Shown here piece by piece: positions 22,977 through 36,098 of a DNA stretch of 64,000 nucleotides. A program made the position numbers and the translations under genes. Source of the stretch: Reticulitermes speratus (lineage: Eukaryota > Arthropoda > Insecta > Blattodea > Rhinotermitidae); contig JAJKFL010000330.1 in the NCBI GenBank assembly GCA_021186555.1, positions 25,845,444 through 25,909,443 of the forward strand, given 5' to 3'. The notes beneath the pieces are model-generated. The model made no database searches and was not told the DNA's origin. It saw only the letters and a program-made list of their open reading frames with translations. The stretch's first letter is position 1; the number at the start of each line of letters is the position of its first letter.

Positions 22977-23930
22977 GTGAAACCGGGAGCTAACCTAATC
23001 ACACTAACCTCTTCCGCAACGGGTGACATTGAATCTTTAATGAAGAAAGACATCATTGTTTTTTGGGGAGGCACTAACGACGTTAGGGAAAATAATTTCC
23101 GAGATGCGTTTAAACACACAGTAAAATTTGTGGAAATTAATAGTCATACGAACATCATTGTAATGAGTGTCCCACAGCGACACTATTTATGTGATTGGTC
23201 TTGTGTTAACTCTGAAGTGAAAACATTTAATAGAAATTTGATGAAACTTATGAATTCTTTTAAGCATGTTACAGTGACAAAGGTGTTTAGGAAGATATGT
23301 TACAGAGTAAAATACGTATACATACATGGTACTGTCAACATAAATCTTTTGTAGGTGTATATACAAACGTCAGTTACAAATATACATAGATTCATTCCAT
23401 GGATTCAAAAGTGTGTCAAAATGAAAAAGAAAATGTGGAGTAAGCCATAAATATACAAAATATATAGAATTTTTACTGTTCAAAATACTATAAAAATTTT
23501 ACGTACAGTATTATGGATCATCTTTACACATAAAAAATTCATCTACAGAGTAAAAGGATCTTCAGCATCCACTGTATAGGAGGCTGGGTGGGCCCCGAAG
23601 CCGATCTGAGAGTTCCAAAGAAGTGTTAAGTCCCTTAAAAGCCTATCTTATTGTAACAACCAGTAACTCAGCATGTGAAAGATGTTGTCTGTAGTTCGTT
23701 GTCTCCTGTTGATGTCAGCGACTTACTCTACTCAGTAAGAAATTGAAGGAGTTACTTATTAAGGGGTGCTACTATACAATAGAAGATTATCTGAATGAAG
23801 ATTTCTCGGAAATTGACTACTGATGCAAGTAGATAATATACTATTTTACTTTAATAATGTGTATTTATATATTGACATGTACTGTATCAATGTATTTTGA
23901 TCAACAGGATAAATAAAGTAAAGTAAACTA
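22977..23930 (+). mobile_element. LINE fragment with esterase-type (SGNH) ORF1 segment and 3' tail
   Basis: 22977-23300 reads KKDIIVFWGGTNDV, an SGNH/GDSL-hydrolase GTND block, followed by INSHTNIIVMSVPQRH. This domain is found in ORF1 of CR1-like LINEs. Frame decays after about 23290. Near 23740 the ORF2 end (CYYTIEDYLNE) appears, and at 23870-23930 the 3' tail tgtattttgatcaacaggat plus aaataaa. It is an internally deleted copy of the family also in intron 1 of genes A and B. Confidence 0.78.
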
Positions 23931-23999
23931 AAAAAGGTCAAAAGTTTCTACATTTTCAAGAAATCGAAAACCCTCTCTGGATGCTTTCGAAGCTGCCAA

Positions 24000-24755
24000 T
24001 AAAGAATACGAAATTCCCCGTACATTTTTGGCAATTCATTAATTGGACGAATACCCCATCTGGTTTTCTTTTACAGAAAATAATATTCGGCATACGAATT
24101 TTCAAACAGCATAGCACGACGAAATGACTGGCTACAGGTCACGGACGACTTGCGAGAAGTAGAATTGTTTACAATCTTGTCAGCTGGTCGAGATGTCGCT
24201 TGTTGCTTCCTCAATTTTGCAGCTGCAGTTTTGCCGGGCTGCTGCTTTCATAGATCATCTCGCACAGCCGTTTCGTCGTTCGATGAGTCTGCTGTCTAAC
24301 CGTGCCCTTACTCGTGGTGCCAAGTATCCGTTACCGTACACTACTTGCGTAGTAGTGTGACGTACGTTCAGAAAGCGGACGACGTACATTAATGCTCGAA
24401 CCCAAGACCGTTAGCTATGTTTTCAAATGTAGTTCTTATCATTGTGAAAGCTAATACCCTTTGACCGCATTTTAATACATGCTAGATGGGTGTAAAATTT
24501 GCGGAAATTTTAAGGAAAATACTGGAAATGCTAATTGTGTGTAATTTGTTTATGTTGTTGATGGTGTTATATGTTCACAGGAATTTGATTTCAAATTAAT
24601 ATTATCCCACGAAAATGATTACAGACGAGTACAGAATAATAGTACTAACCCCGTATCATATATTGTAGACATGTTATAATAGTAAATTACAAATTTGTGC
24701 ATATGTGAATATCAGTGTGTTAAAATATTGCTGAACAGTTCACTGCACAAAGAAA
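24000..24755 (+). promoter_or_regulatory. Upstream region of the 24756 gene
   Basis: 24170-24400 is less A+T-rich than its surroundings, with several CG dinucleotides. No TATA box was evident; transcription probably starts here. The rest of the interval shows nothing. Confidence 0.25.
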
Positions 24756-27700
24756 ATGGACCAGAAATTATTGTATGCATTTCGAGGTTGGATTGCGTTT
24801 GTTGCCTTCATGGATATGGGTACAGCTGCCCGATGTTATATAGAAAAACGTTCGTTTCTTGGTGAACATTCATATAAGGAAACTATTGGACTCCAGTATG
24901 GTAAATGACTTGTCTGTAGTATCTTAAAAATTAAAGAGCTTTGCTGAACATATTTGTGCTCTTCAAGTACTCTTTGCATATCAAAAAGCTGTATAGGACA
25001 TTCGTTTACTTTCCCCATATAGCTTCATGTGTAGAATAGTAATCGTAGATAAAAGAGTTTTGTTGCAATATGTGTATATGTGTGTGTGTGTGTTTTTGGT
25101 CTGTATGGGGGTTTGGGGTCTTGAATGGGACCTATTGCTTTCTTGAGAGGGGTTGTGTAAAATAGTAATTGAATGTGTGCATAATCAAATATTCCTATGG
25201 TCTCTGATTTGTGTGGGCCAGTCTGTTCAAAGTCTTACCTGTACCTTAACAGATAATTCTTGTTCCAGAGGATCCAACATTGCCAAGAATATTAGGAATA
25301 TATTCGATTTTGAAAGCTCTTGCCTTAATTCATTGCACCTTATATATACATTATAAACCGTGAGTAAAAGTCTTAATTGCTGCATGCAGTGTAAAGATTA
25401 AAAGTTAGATTAAGTTCTGTATGCAAAGAAAAGATCCAGTAATCTAAATATATGTTGCAAGAGGACCTGTTGACAAAGCAAGGGATGGTAAGTTAACCCA
25501 CATTGTTTTCTCACATATTGTTTTACTAACTAGGGTATGTAGTTACCTAACCATGCTAGTTTTGAAACAGTTTGATTTAGATATCTTATCTGCTCGGGAA
25601 TTCATGTGGAATGAGAATTATTTAAAAAAAAAGAGCTAGATTTTGTGTTTTGTAAGCAGTAAAATGATGACCCTGTGCAGAAAAAAATTATACTAAATAG
25701 TGAATGCTGCATTGTCACAACCCCTGTGTGCTGTCATTATTTTTTATTCACCTGTATGCCCTCTCTCCCTATGCAGAAGTTGGTCACAGCTCATGGTCTG
25801 TCTTGTCTGACTCTATGCCTGTTGCCTGGTCCCACACTGAGAAATTCAAAAACTGCTCAGCAAGTACTCCATCAAAGAGTGGTACAGAATCTGGCACTGT
25901 GATAACAAAAAGTCTTTGCCAAAGCCCTGGACATAACAAGTAACACAGTTTAGCATAAATAGTGCCCATGGTTGTGCACTTCACAGTACAGGGGTTTAAG
26001 ATTATTTTAGTTTTGGACTTGGTCCATCATCTGGTGTTTTGGAATTAAAAAAACATAATAAAAAGTAATAAGCAGTAAATAAAATACAACATTTTGAGGA
26101 CAGGATTGTTCCATTCTTCAGGCAAAAATCGTAAGACCTACTCAGTTGGGCCTGATATGCAACACCACTCTCAACATCTGGGCAGAGATTAGTTTGTTTA
26201 TTAATTTGTATTAATTTATTAATTCTAGAACACCAGATGATGGACAAAGTCCAAGAAGAAAATAATCTTAAACGTAATATATCATCATCAAAATATTACA
26301 GAAATGTAAGATAGTGATTGTTTATAATATTTAGTTGGAGCAATTGGACAAGCGTGGTAGTAAATATAAGCAAAATGGAGGTGTGAATTGCTTGAAAGAT
26401 TTAATGAACTATATAATCGTTAATTAATCAAGTGGTCATTCCTTTAAAAATATTTTGTCACAAGAATCAATAAGTAATTACTTTATATGAATAATGATCA
26501 TATAATTTGAAGTGTAATGGCACTGAGTAATTGTTTTTTAGAAATATGTCACAAAATACAGGCTTGAAGTTTTGAGTAAATAACATGGATAAAGTATGTT
26601 TGAGACCCCTGCATATGTTTCAACAAAGAAGGTGTCATCTTCAGGGGGTTCATAGCAAAGGGATACAAGAACTTCACATCCAGTTGTACATTGAATAAGC
26701 ACACATTAAAAGTTCAAAGCCTACAAAAGACAGTCATAATTAACAAAAGTGTGATGTTAAAAGTTAAAAATGGTAAAACGTTATACTTCTGGTGTATGTA
26801 GTGATTATAGATAAATAATTACACATTAAGAACCCAGTGCATAAAAGGTCATAATCATAGTTCACAATGAGACAGTGTTAAAATATTAAATTATTAAAAA
26901 TTAAAAATGATTAACCAGTACACTTCTGGTGTATACAGTTGCTTTAAGTCGTTTGGGCTGTGCAGACAAGCATCTGAGTTGTTCTTAAATTGATCGCGTC
27001 CTGAAAGATATTTTATTGATGAATAAATATAAATAAAATGTGTGATGATTTATCTATAACTGCTACATACACCAGAAGTATAGTGTTTTACTATTTTTAA
27101 CTTCTAACATCACATTTTTGTGAATTATGACTATGACTTTTGTATGCTTTGAACTTTTAATGTGTGATTATTCATGGATAATTGGATGTGAAGTTCTTGT
27201 ATCCCTTTGCTATGAATTCCCTGAAGATGATAACTTGTTTGTTGAAATATATGTAGGGGTCTCAAATATACCTTATACATGTTGTTTATCTGGTGCATTT
27301 GTTGGTTGATATTAAGTTTATGACAAAATGCACGGTATTTATAATATAAAATTTGAAGTTTTGAGGTTTTCTGAGTATCACTTTTCATCAAAATGCCTTA
27401 ATGAATACCACATCTGTTTCTATCATATGTAGTCATACATACATGTAACATATTTTGCATAGTTGGTCAGCTAATGGATACTTTATGAGTTTTCAACAAA
27501 GTGAAATGGATAACAGAATATATAAAAATGTAAAACACAAGCATGGCTACTTCCTCCATAAGCTGCAGAATTTGTGTGTATGACACAAAATTGACAGTCC
27601 ATCTCATTCTAACTTTGTGTAAAAGTTAAAGACCGGCACAGTAATGAATGTGTGATGTACACTTTGCCGTTATCTGTAGTACTTCTGGGTATGAGGATGT

Positions 27701-30700
27701 GTATTTTGCAAAAACTGTTATGTGAACCGAGTATATTTGAGAACCTTTACAGTGGAGCTTCCACAGATTGGAACAGAGATTAAACGTAGGTTTGGTAACA
27801 ATGTGATAATTGTATGAATCTTTTTCTGGAAGTGTCTGTAACAAAATTTAACTCAGTTTAGTGCCAGGATAACTTGTATAATATTGCTCCATCATTCATC
27901 TTTCTTGAACACCCTACCCAGAACCAGAATCATCCAGGCTAGCTATGGAAGATGGTCACGGGTGGAGGCAACACACATAATTCAGGAGTCAGTTTAATGA
28001 AAAACAAGACTGATAGTTTACAAAGTGAATGACAGTAATAAACAGCTGTTAACTAGGCTATGGGCTGGAAAACCATGGATTTGGGGTTCAGTTCTGAGGG
28101 TGGGGGACAAGATCATCTTCTCTTCTCCACAGCATCCAGAGTGACTGTGGTCTCCACCCAGTCTCCTGCACTACTTATGGGGGTAAAGTACCCAGGGTGT
28201 GCGGCTGACCACTTACCTTCACCTAATGCCAAGTTTAAAAATGTGTGGAACTACATGTCTTGTCCCCCATATGACTTTATGGTGTGTTGCATAATCAAAC
28301 AGGACAATCAAAAACCAAGACCAACTAGATGAAACAAAATTAAATACAAACAGGACAAGTTTATGCCTTCAAGTTTAGTTTTTAAATTTTGTCTTTGATT
28401 TGTTTGTTAAATGTGTTGACTGTTAGAGTAACATACAGTTTAATCATCTTTAATCCCATTATTCATTAATCAAACCATCATGTTAACAGGGATTGAAATT
28501 AACATTATGAGTATTTTGTGAAGTCCTTTGTAAGCTTGGATAAACTTTTGAAACATTTAAAGTCATGACATGGTACCCGTGTTAACTGAAGCAGAGTTAT
28601 TAGGCAAAGTGGTGTCAGTTTTGCAGAAAGCAGTAATCAGTTTACACATTAACAGTGTAATTTCCTATTGTGTGATTGCTATATTATTTATGTGCAAAAA
28701 AGAAAGTGCCAATTTACAAATCCGTTTATATGTTAGTTGGTTTAGAGAGCATTACACTATAGCCAATGCCGCAGGTGGTAAAAATATGCAAATAGATACT
28801 AAAATGTAGTAGTTGTCAAGTAAAATGATGAATATTGCTTGTGATTCGCTACAACTTTTAAATATTTCGAGTGGTTATTAAAATGAGGTTATAGTATAAA
28901 AATATGAATTGTTTTATATGATTTAAATGTAACATTTGTGATTATTTAATATTCAGAACAACTGGTAATTTCAAGAAGATATCTTTTATAATCTAAAAGC
29001 TGTTCCTATAAATTCTAGGACAGGTGAGTGTGAGCAAATTTAACTTAAATATAAAAGACTTCTATGGATTACTATGGATATAATCAGTAATGTGCTCAGA
29101 CATAATAAGACTAAGGGAATCTAATTGGCAGACATTAGTGACATTCAATTTTAGAATGCAGTTTTGTTGTAGTTCCACAGATCATCTAGATTTCAATTGT
29201 TGCAGAGTGGTCAGCTTGGGAATCTGTTCCCTTGTTATAACAATTGTAATGTACTGCACTGAGGTGCTGTATTTCTGCTCCACAGCATGGTCTTTCTATG
29301 TCATCTTCCCATGCATACTGAATGGTGAGTATGTGCAGTAATAGGATCAGGCCTGCTATATGAAAAACACTTTTCATTCTCTGCAGATAGTATTTAGCAA
29401 TCCATTCTTTAATTATTACTGGGTAGATTATGTATATACAAAAACTACAAGAAATGATCTTACCCTATGCATCACAGTTTTTGATAAACTGTCACTACCA
29501 TCGAAATGGAGCTGAAGGGTTTTATCTATGTGTTTATTGCTGCAGCAAGATTTAGGTAGGGTGTTATAAGAGCAGACAACCCCCCTCCCCCTTTTTGTGG
29601 GGGTTGCCTTAGAGATAGTTCATAGTTATAACTAATAGCATCAGGCCATGTTTGCAACATTAGTAGGCTATAGGTTGAACAACTGAGGAAATGTAGTTTG
29701 ATTCCCAGCTGGAGTAAGAGATTTTTCTGTTCTCTGAAGCATTCAGACTGGCTGTGTGACCCACCCAGCCACCTGTTAAATGGGCACTGGGGTGCTTTCC
29801 CCAGGGGTGAAGTGGCCGAGTCATGAAACTGATCATTCACCTCCATCTAGTGCCAAGGTTAAGAATGAATGGAACTATACTTTCACACCCCCATATGCCA
29901 TTATTGTGTGCTTGGGAACAATTTTAACTTTACCAGAAACTGTAAAGTTTTAGTTATCTGAATTTTTAATTTTGCAAGAAGTCCATCAATTAAGTGCCCA
30001 GTTTCTTGTTTGTTTCATATGTTCACAATCATTGCGCATGGAGAGCATAAAGAACATTGTCTTTACAATCTGTACAGCTTTTGTTTTTAACATTTAATCT
30101 GTCAGATGAGGGGTACGCAGTGGTGCAGTTGGTTGAGGCACTGCACTATGAGCTGGAAGGTCGCGGGTTTGAATCCGAATGGGGTCATTGGGACTTTTCA
30201 TTGTCTTAATCCTTCCGGCCTCACTGTGGCTCTGGGGTCGACTCAGTCTCTAACAGAAATTAGTACTAGGGGTATCTCCTGGGGGGGGGATAAAGCAGCC
30301 GGTGCGTAGGTCTGACAACCTTACCACCTTCATGTGCCAGCTGTCTAGAAATTCTGGGAGCCTCAACCTCCTGGAGCCCTAAGGGCCTGTCCAGGCCTGT
30401 AATGGGATAGCTTCTTCTCCTATCTGTCAAATGAAATCAGGATTTTTTCATCAAAGCAGTATAAGTTTAAGCAGTGTTGCTGTTATGAAGGGTTTTGTGA
30501 TGTGGAGTATGATGGAGCTTTGTGGATGAGTTCATATAGTCTAGCAGTCTTAATGCTTTTACAACTGGAAAAATATTGATTTGAGGAATGAGAACCTTTT
30601 TTGTCTCAAGTGTTCAAAATGTAGTACAGAAGACTGTTACCTTTCTTTTGTGCTATGAAACATCACCCATGAAAGCAAAATGATCAAGAGGTAACTATGG

Positions 30701-31879
30701 CGAGGTCAAACAATAAAGTTTCGGGGCTGACGTTATTGTGCAAATATGGTTTGATGCATAAATCAGTTGCAGCCGATTTCTTTTGGTTTATGTTATGACC
30801 ACCAGGGATTAGTGAAAAGAAAGTTCTGCCTCAGAGAGTTCACCTGTTGCAGCCTCACACATAAGTTGTTTTTTTGTGTTGTCATGGAGTGGCAAGCAAA
30901 CATCAAGTTTTACTGGGAAAGCAGCTACATAAACACTCAAAATTCTTGAAGTAGTGTATGGAAATGAAGCTCTGTCTAGTACACAAATCTTTGAGTGGTT
31001 TAAAAGATACAGAAAGGAATGTGAAGACCTTGATGATGATTCAAGGAGTGGGCAGCTGTCAACTGCTTGAAATGAAGAAACCATTGCAAAAGCTGGTGAA
31101 ATGGTGGCTAAAGACTGACAAATGCCCCTAAAATTCTTGGAAGATCAACTGCATATTAACTGGTAGACAATTAATAGATTGTCCATGATTTGGGGGGAAG
31201 ATGAACATCTGTGCAGAGTTTGTTCCAGAGTATCAAAGAGGAGGAAAAGTACCATAGAGTCACAGCTTGTGAAGACTTATCCACACCTGGTGGAGATGAG
31301 TCACGTATCTTGTTCACGTGATTGTGCACCAGTCACTCTTGAAGGAGGGGGATTTCAGGATGTCAAGAACATCAAGAAGAAAGTGACTGTTGAATGAAAT
31401 GCACTTCCTTTGAATGCCTTTTTTGACTGTTTTGTGAAACTTTTAGAGTAATTTAAAAAGTATGGTGGAGTCAAAGGAGATTAGTCTAAATAAAAATAAA
31501 ACATGTTTTTCTTATTCCGTGTGTATGTGTTCTTAATAGACTTCCAGAACTTTATTGTTTGACCTTGTAAGGCTGTTTTATAAAAGAGGACAAGATGTGT
31601 TGTGACTTACGTGTTTCAATTCACCATGTTCGCCTTGCCTCAGATTAATGAGGTAATTGAGGTTATCTTCATTAGAGCAACAAACATGAGTCAGAATAGA
31701 TACTGCAAGATTTTAGTGGTCTGAAATTTCTTACTCTCTATGCAGCCCTGACGCTGATAGGATTGATTGTGTTACCCAAGAGATTGATAGCTGCTCCTAT
31801 AGTTGTTGAAGATGAGAATGCAGAACTGCTGAGAAAAGCGACAGCCTTCAGACGGAGAAAACCCAAGAAAGTCAAGTGA
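24756..31879 (+). CDS. Small multi-pass membrane protein, possibly ERG28-like (one internal exon not found)
   Basis: Exons: 24756-24900 (ATG; MDQKLLYAFRGWIAFVAFMD..., ends phase 1 at gtaaat), 29206 or 29208-29324 (VVSLGICSLVITIVMY, CTEVLYFCSTAW, FPCILN; ends phase 1 at gtgagt) and 31746-31879 (LTLIGLIVLPKRL, basic tail RRRKPKKVK, TGA at 31877). The last two exons join in phase to give ILN-A-LTL. Four hydrophobic segments, RGW with MG near the N-terminus, a T/S-E-h-x-Y/F pattern in the third segment and a Lys/Arg-rich C-terminus resemble the ER protein ERG28. About 25 residues expected after GLQYG were not found, so a middle exon is probably missing from my model. AATAAA lies at 32214. Family assignment is tentative; the gene itself is fairly well supported. 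Confidence 0.5.
25994..26273. mobile_element. MITE with ~48-bp terminal inverted repeats
   Basis: Left end gtttaagattattttagttt and the complementary right end bound a 280-base noncoding unit; both ends share cttggtccatcatctggtgt with one or two changes. It lies in an intron of the 24756-31879 gene. Confidence 0.85.
26577..27290. mobile_element. Long inverted-repeat element (arms ~230 bp)
   Basis: 26577-26825 is the inverted counterpart of 27040-27290, at roughly 85-90 percent by eye; both contain gtttgagacccctgcatatg-type ends and a cttctggtgtatgtag core. The centre holds another diverged copy of the arm's inner part (26815-26945). No coding capacity. It is a non-autonomous DNA element or foldback in the same intron. 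Confidence 0.85.
28050..28300 (+). mobile_element. SINE-like repeat, family 2, copy 1
   Basis: It shares its 3' half with 29665-29925 and 40285-40505 (cacctccatctagtgccaag ... ccccatatg). The head contains a weak pol III B-box-like gggttcagttctg. Confidence 0.6.
29665..29925 (+). mobile_element. SINE-like repeat, family 2, copy 2
   Basis: Best-preserved member of family 2: B-box-like gtttgattccc followed by a tRNA-unrelated body ending in cacccccatatgcc. Same orientation as the other copies. Confidence 0.6.
30111..30412 (+). mobile_element. tRNA-derived SINE, family 1, full copy
   Basis: The head has A-box-like tggtgcagttggttgaggca and a strong B box, gcgggtttgaatccg (30163-30177). The body matches the second copy at 46520-46750 through gtctctaacagaaat, ctgacaaccttaccac and cctggagccctaagggcc. 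Confidence 0.85.
30701..31567 (+). mobile_element. Internally deleted mariner element
   Basis: Terminal inverted repeats c(a/g)aggtcaaacaataaagtt flank an 867-base element, with TA after the right end. The plus strand encodes transposase pieces: MEWQANIKFYW at the start, VYGNEALSSTQIFEWFKRYR, DDDSRSGQLS, and a C-terminal ALPLNAFFDCFVKLLE. Several stops are present and the central catalytic region is missing. It lies in the intron before the last exon of the 24756-31879 gene. Confidence 0.9.
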
Positions 31880-34800
31880 TGTCAACTTTTTACTTCCATT
31901 TACTGGTGAAGTGAAACTGTGTGCATGTCTGTAGATACAAAGGGATTCAGCATATGATCTATTTCATGACATGCACAGTAGTTGTGGTTTTCTTCCTGCT
32001 TGGTCATCTCTGGAATGTCTCTTCTGGTCATCTTCACACTTAATGATAGATGTTCTTTAGTCAGTATTCGTGTTCATCATGGTGCAACTACTTCACCTGC
32101 CAATTAAAAGTTTTGGATTAGCTAGCTGGTTTTTGCAATAATGGTATAAATATGTAGCATAAATTTACCAGTTTTAAAAGTAATGTATTAAATGAATTGC
32201 TTGTCTATGAAGTAATAAAACATGTGTATGTATGTCTTAAATGTACATTAAATTGTATTAAATATATGCTGCTACCTGCTGGTAAGAAATAGTAGACCTA
32301 ATTTTATGTAGTGTTATATTAAGCCGTGTGTGATAAATTGAAATATTATCCCTTTAATTGTACAGAAAGACTGAAAATGATTGTTACAACAAATTTATTA
32401 TAACTACTTTATATTACAGCTCTTTGTGATTTCTTGTTTCAGTTTGTATGAAATTTTTGTAATAAAAATAACTGAACAATACAGATATGATATGAAAGTT
32501 GATAACTTGTTACAAAAGAATGTTTGCTGTACTTCTGTAGATTCTTTACACGTGCTTGATTATGAATATTACCAATGATATTTAATATGAGAATAAAACA
32601 ATGCTGATTAGCTTCTGAAGAAGAACCCTGCTCCAATGAGGATCCTTCAGATTGCCACAATTGCTGCATTTTTCATTGTAGCTCAGTGCATGAGTTGTAC
32701 AAGTAATAATTATGAAATAGTAGTAGAAATTGATCCCTAACAACAACAAAAAAGACAAAAAAAAACACTCCATGTAGACATCTTAATTTTTCATGGTAGA
32801 TAACAGAGGAAAATTTGCTTCCACTGCACAAGATTTAAAAAAAGTGAAGAGACTCAAGTGTTGACTTTTGTAACACAAGTTGTATATGCAGTGCGAAACA
32901 TTGCTGCCTTATATGAATTTGTGTTGGTGGCCCTAGAGGTTATGATGACAGAAATTGTGGAAACTGAAGCAGGGAACTGTGTTTAAAAATAACATGGGAC
33001 CAGTAAGCATAGTTTCTGCTTTATTGAATTTAATACTTGCTGCTTGGCCCCAAAGTAAAATATGACGAGATGTCAACTGCTGCAGTTGAGTATTGGTTCA
33101 GTATGAAGTATGAAGGTGTATGTGATTGTCAGACATGTTTAAGAGTCATTTTGAGTGAGGGAAGACATGCAGACATATTATTAACATAATATGTGTAAGT
33201 AAAAAGGTGGATGCATGTGAACACACTTTGGAACTTTCTGTTTATTCATTGCACTGCAGTTGTGTAACCAATACATAATGAAAGTTTCTATGTTAGTGAT
33301 TATTACATCCCTTGAAATATATGTGAATATCTAGGTCTATATAACTGAGGTACAAAATGATAATATCTTTTACATAAAGTGACATTTAACATATATTATA
33401 CATAAAGCCAAAGAAATTTTCTACACTCTGTATGCAGTTATGTCTTACCTTGAAGTGATATTTGGATATGGGCAGTTTTTAACATGCATGAAATGAAGAA
33501 TATTTAAAATACATTGTTAGTGTGTAGCTATGGTAAGTCTAGGCTGCAAGGAGAACTGTCATGGTTTTGTGGATCAGGAAAGAAAATATATCCAGTATCA
33601 TGTCATTAGTATAATGAACTAAAATTTCTTACTCATCTACATATTCTTGTACATAAATTTTCTGTATGGGGCAATCTTATTCTCAAGAACAGCTCTACCC
33701 CACATAATTTTTCTCTATGAGGTAGTGTTATTAACTTAAAAAACTCAGGCTTACATTTGGTGACCAAGTTTTTAGGTTAATATAAGAAACTGTGTGGATG
33801 ATGACATGACCATATATAGGAAGTTTTTTGGGATAGTATTTCACTGGCTTACATGACACTACAGAACTCTCCCTGAATAAGTGCTTTGTTTTAATACTGT
33901 CATTTAGTTTGCTTCAAAGATGTTGCAGCATGAAAAAGAATTTGACAGCACATACTGTATCATGTGTTTAGTGATAAACATCCATTACATTTTAATACTT
34001 TATACACTTTTGAAGCTTTAGACTTCCACTGTTGTGGCATGGATACTTCTGTAGATGCCTTCAAGTATGAAATCCACAATGAAATATGTTGAATGCAATA
34101 AAACAGTCTAGAATTGCTGCAATGATTTATAGTTTTAAATGAAACTGTAACCTTGATACTTTAGATGTGTAATTAATTTCCTGAACTTACCGGCTTCATG
34201 TTTTCCTTGAAGAGTATAAATGTGGAGTTTTGTTTTTATGTTGATATCAGTGAGGCAGTGTTTGGTATGACCATATTGGTGGTAAATTCGTAACTTATAT
34301 TGGGGTGTAGCTGTAGATTATAATGTCAGATACCACATAGAATCTTAGTACATTTACAACATATGCATTATTTTTCCAAGACAGGCGTGTAATTGTAATA
34401 TTATACTATTTAAAACAGTACTGAAGGATCTTCACCACTAGATGAAACAACAATTGAAGAAGTGTATGTGAATTTTCTTAGCCATTTGGTAATATGAGCA
34501 TTATTTTGGTGTGTTCGTTCAGTTATAGTAGTTACAGCCCAACATTTGTAGTGATAAATGGAAACAATGTGAATCTTCTGTATGTTGATGGTGAATACAA
34601 TTTCTTATTCTGGTAAAAATCATGAAATGAAGGAGAAGATTGACAGATTCAAACACAATATTTCCTGAATGTTTCCCATTTCTTAGGAATAGTCAAAAGT
34701 GCACCCAGTTTTATATCAGAAACTGCTGGGAATAGGCAGTATATTGTTTGAATTTTACTTTCTGTGCGTAAAAGTAGCTGGCAAAGACAGAAAGTAAACC

Positions 34801-36098
34801 ACATTAATAAAACTGTGGTAGGTGCTCTGTACTTACAGTTAACTGTAAGTAATTGGAACTGTCTGCTGTTAACTTGAAGGAGTGTAACCAAGAAGGCAAA
34901 ATGGTTGTTATGGGATAGTGAAGGTTTGCATTCATTACAGAGTTAAGTTAAAGAAAACACAGGATGGTGTGGTATGATGCATGAATGCTTGAGAGTCTAA
35001 TTCAGCTTCACACAATTTCAGATTGTCACGTATTCTCTTTGTTACACTAAGCTTCTGGAACCAACTTATGAAATGTCACGTGAAATTGCTCATGCTGTGT
35101 TCAGAAAGGTCTGAATATGTTAATTATTCACTATTTTAGGTAACTGAGAAATTACGTTGATCTTCACATGATATGTTCAGTGGTCATTTTTCTGAACAAT
35201 TCCATGTAGAACTTCAAAAAGCAAATTAGTTGAAATCATTGCTTCCATTGTTCTCAAGCAGATTAGTTGAAGTCATTTCTTCCAGTGTTCTCAAGCCATT
35301 CCATCCTCATCTTTCTTGTTGTCGAGTCGCTTCAGCTGTGAAAATATGAAGTGTATGAATCATATTAGTTATACTAGCCGTTCTGGTTTGGCAGCTGTTG
35401 AATCTTTTGATTGTGGATGTGTGTGTGTTTGTATCTATATTAAAATTAAAATTTTACGTGCAAATTGAATGATGACTGTTGAAACAATTAACCTTCAATC
35501 AGCCATGTGTTACACATTGCAACAGCATACGTGCATGGAAGAGTTGGTTTAGCATTTAATTTTTCCAACACAGTTCCAGCCTTCTGTGACAAATCTTGCT
35601 GTCATAAAAGAAATTAAATTAATTTTACAGGCATTTACAATGTTTGACCAAATGCACAAAATTTTATACTTAAGGTATACGATTATTTTGTATTGTGTAA
35701 CCACGTGCCCTGGGTTCAGTTCCAGAGGCTTTGAAAGACAAAAATGTGTGGAACTGGTTTATTATTTTGTTTTGTAGGATTAATTCATTCTTTCAACGTC
35801 TCATAGGGGTTAGAATTCTGCTAGAGAGCTAGAGATATGTGTTTTAAGAAATAAAAATGTCAGTTTATCTAGACACCCAGTTGTGGATGGTGTATCACTG
35901 AGGTGATGTGCATGAAGGAAACAGTTGGTGTTTTCCATACTGATTGTTCTGATTGTTCAAGACAGCACTTATGTTCCCCTTTTTTTTGTAAACTGAAGAT
36001 TCTCATATTATACAAACATTCCATACTGAGTGCAGGTGCTGACAATGCATGCAAGCAGATTTAACACTATGGAGATGCTGCAGTGAAAGAGTTGGTAA
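31880..36098. other. Intergenic region between convergent genes
   Basis: This separates the 3' end of the plus-strand membrane-protein gene (AATAAA at 32214) from the 3' end of the minus-strand aquaporin gene. A minus-strand AATAAA candidate lies at 35758-35763. No gene, tRNA or clear transposon was seen between. Confidence 0.5.

Noticed and set aside
25704..25943. Open frame preceded by a pyrimidine-rich acceptor in the ERG28-like gene region
   Set aside because: Translation is Ser/Thr-rich and does not fit the missing membrane segment; no matching donor in phase.
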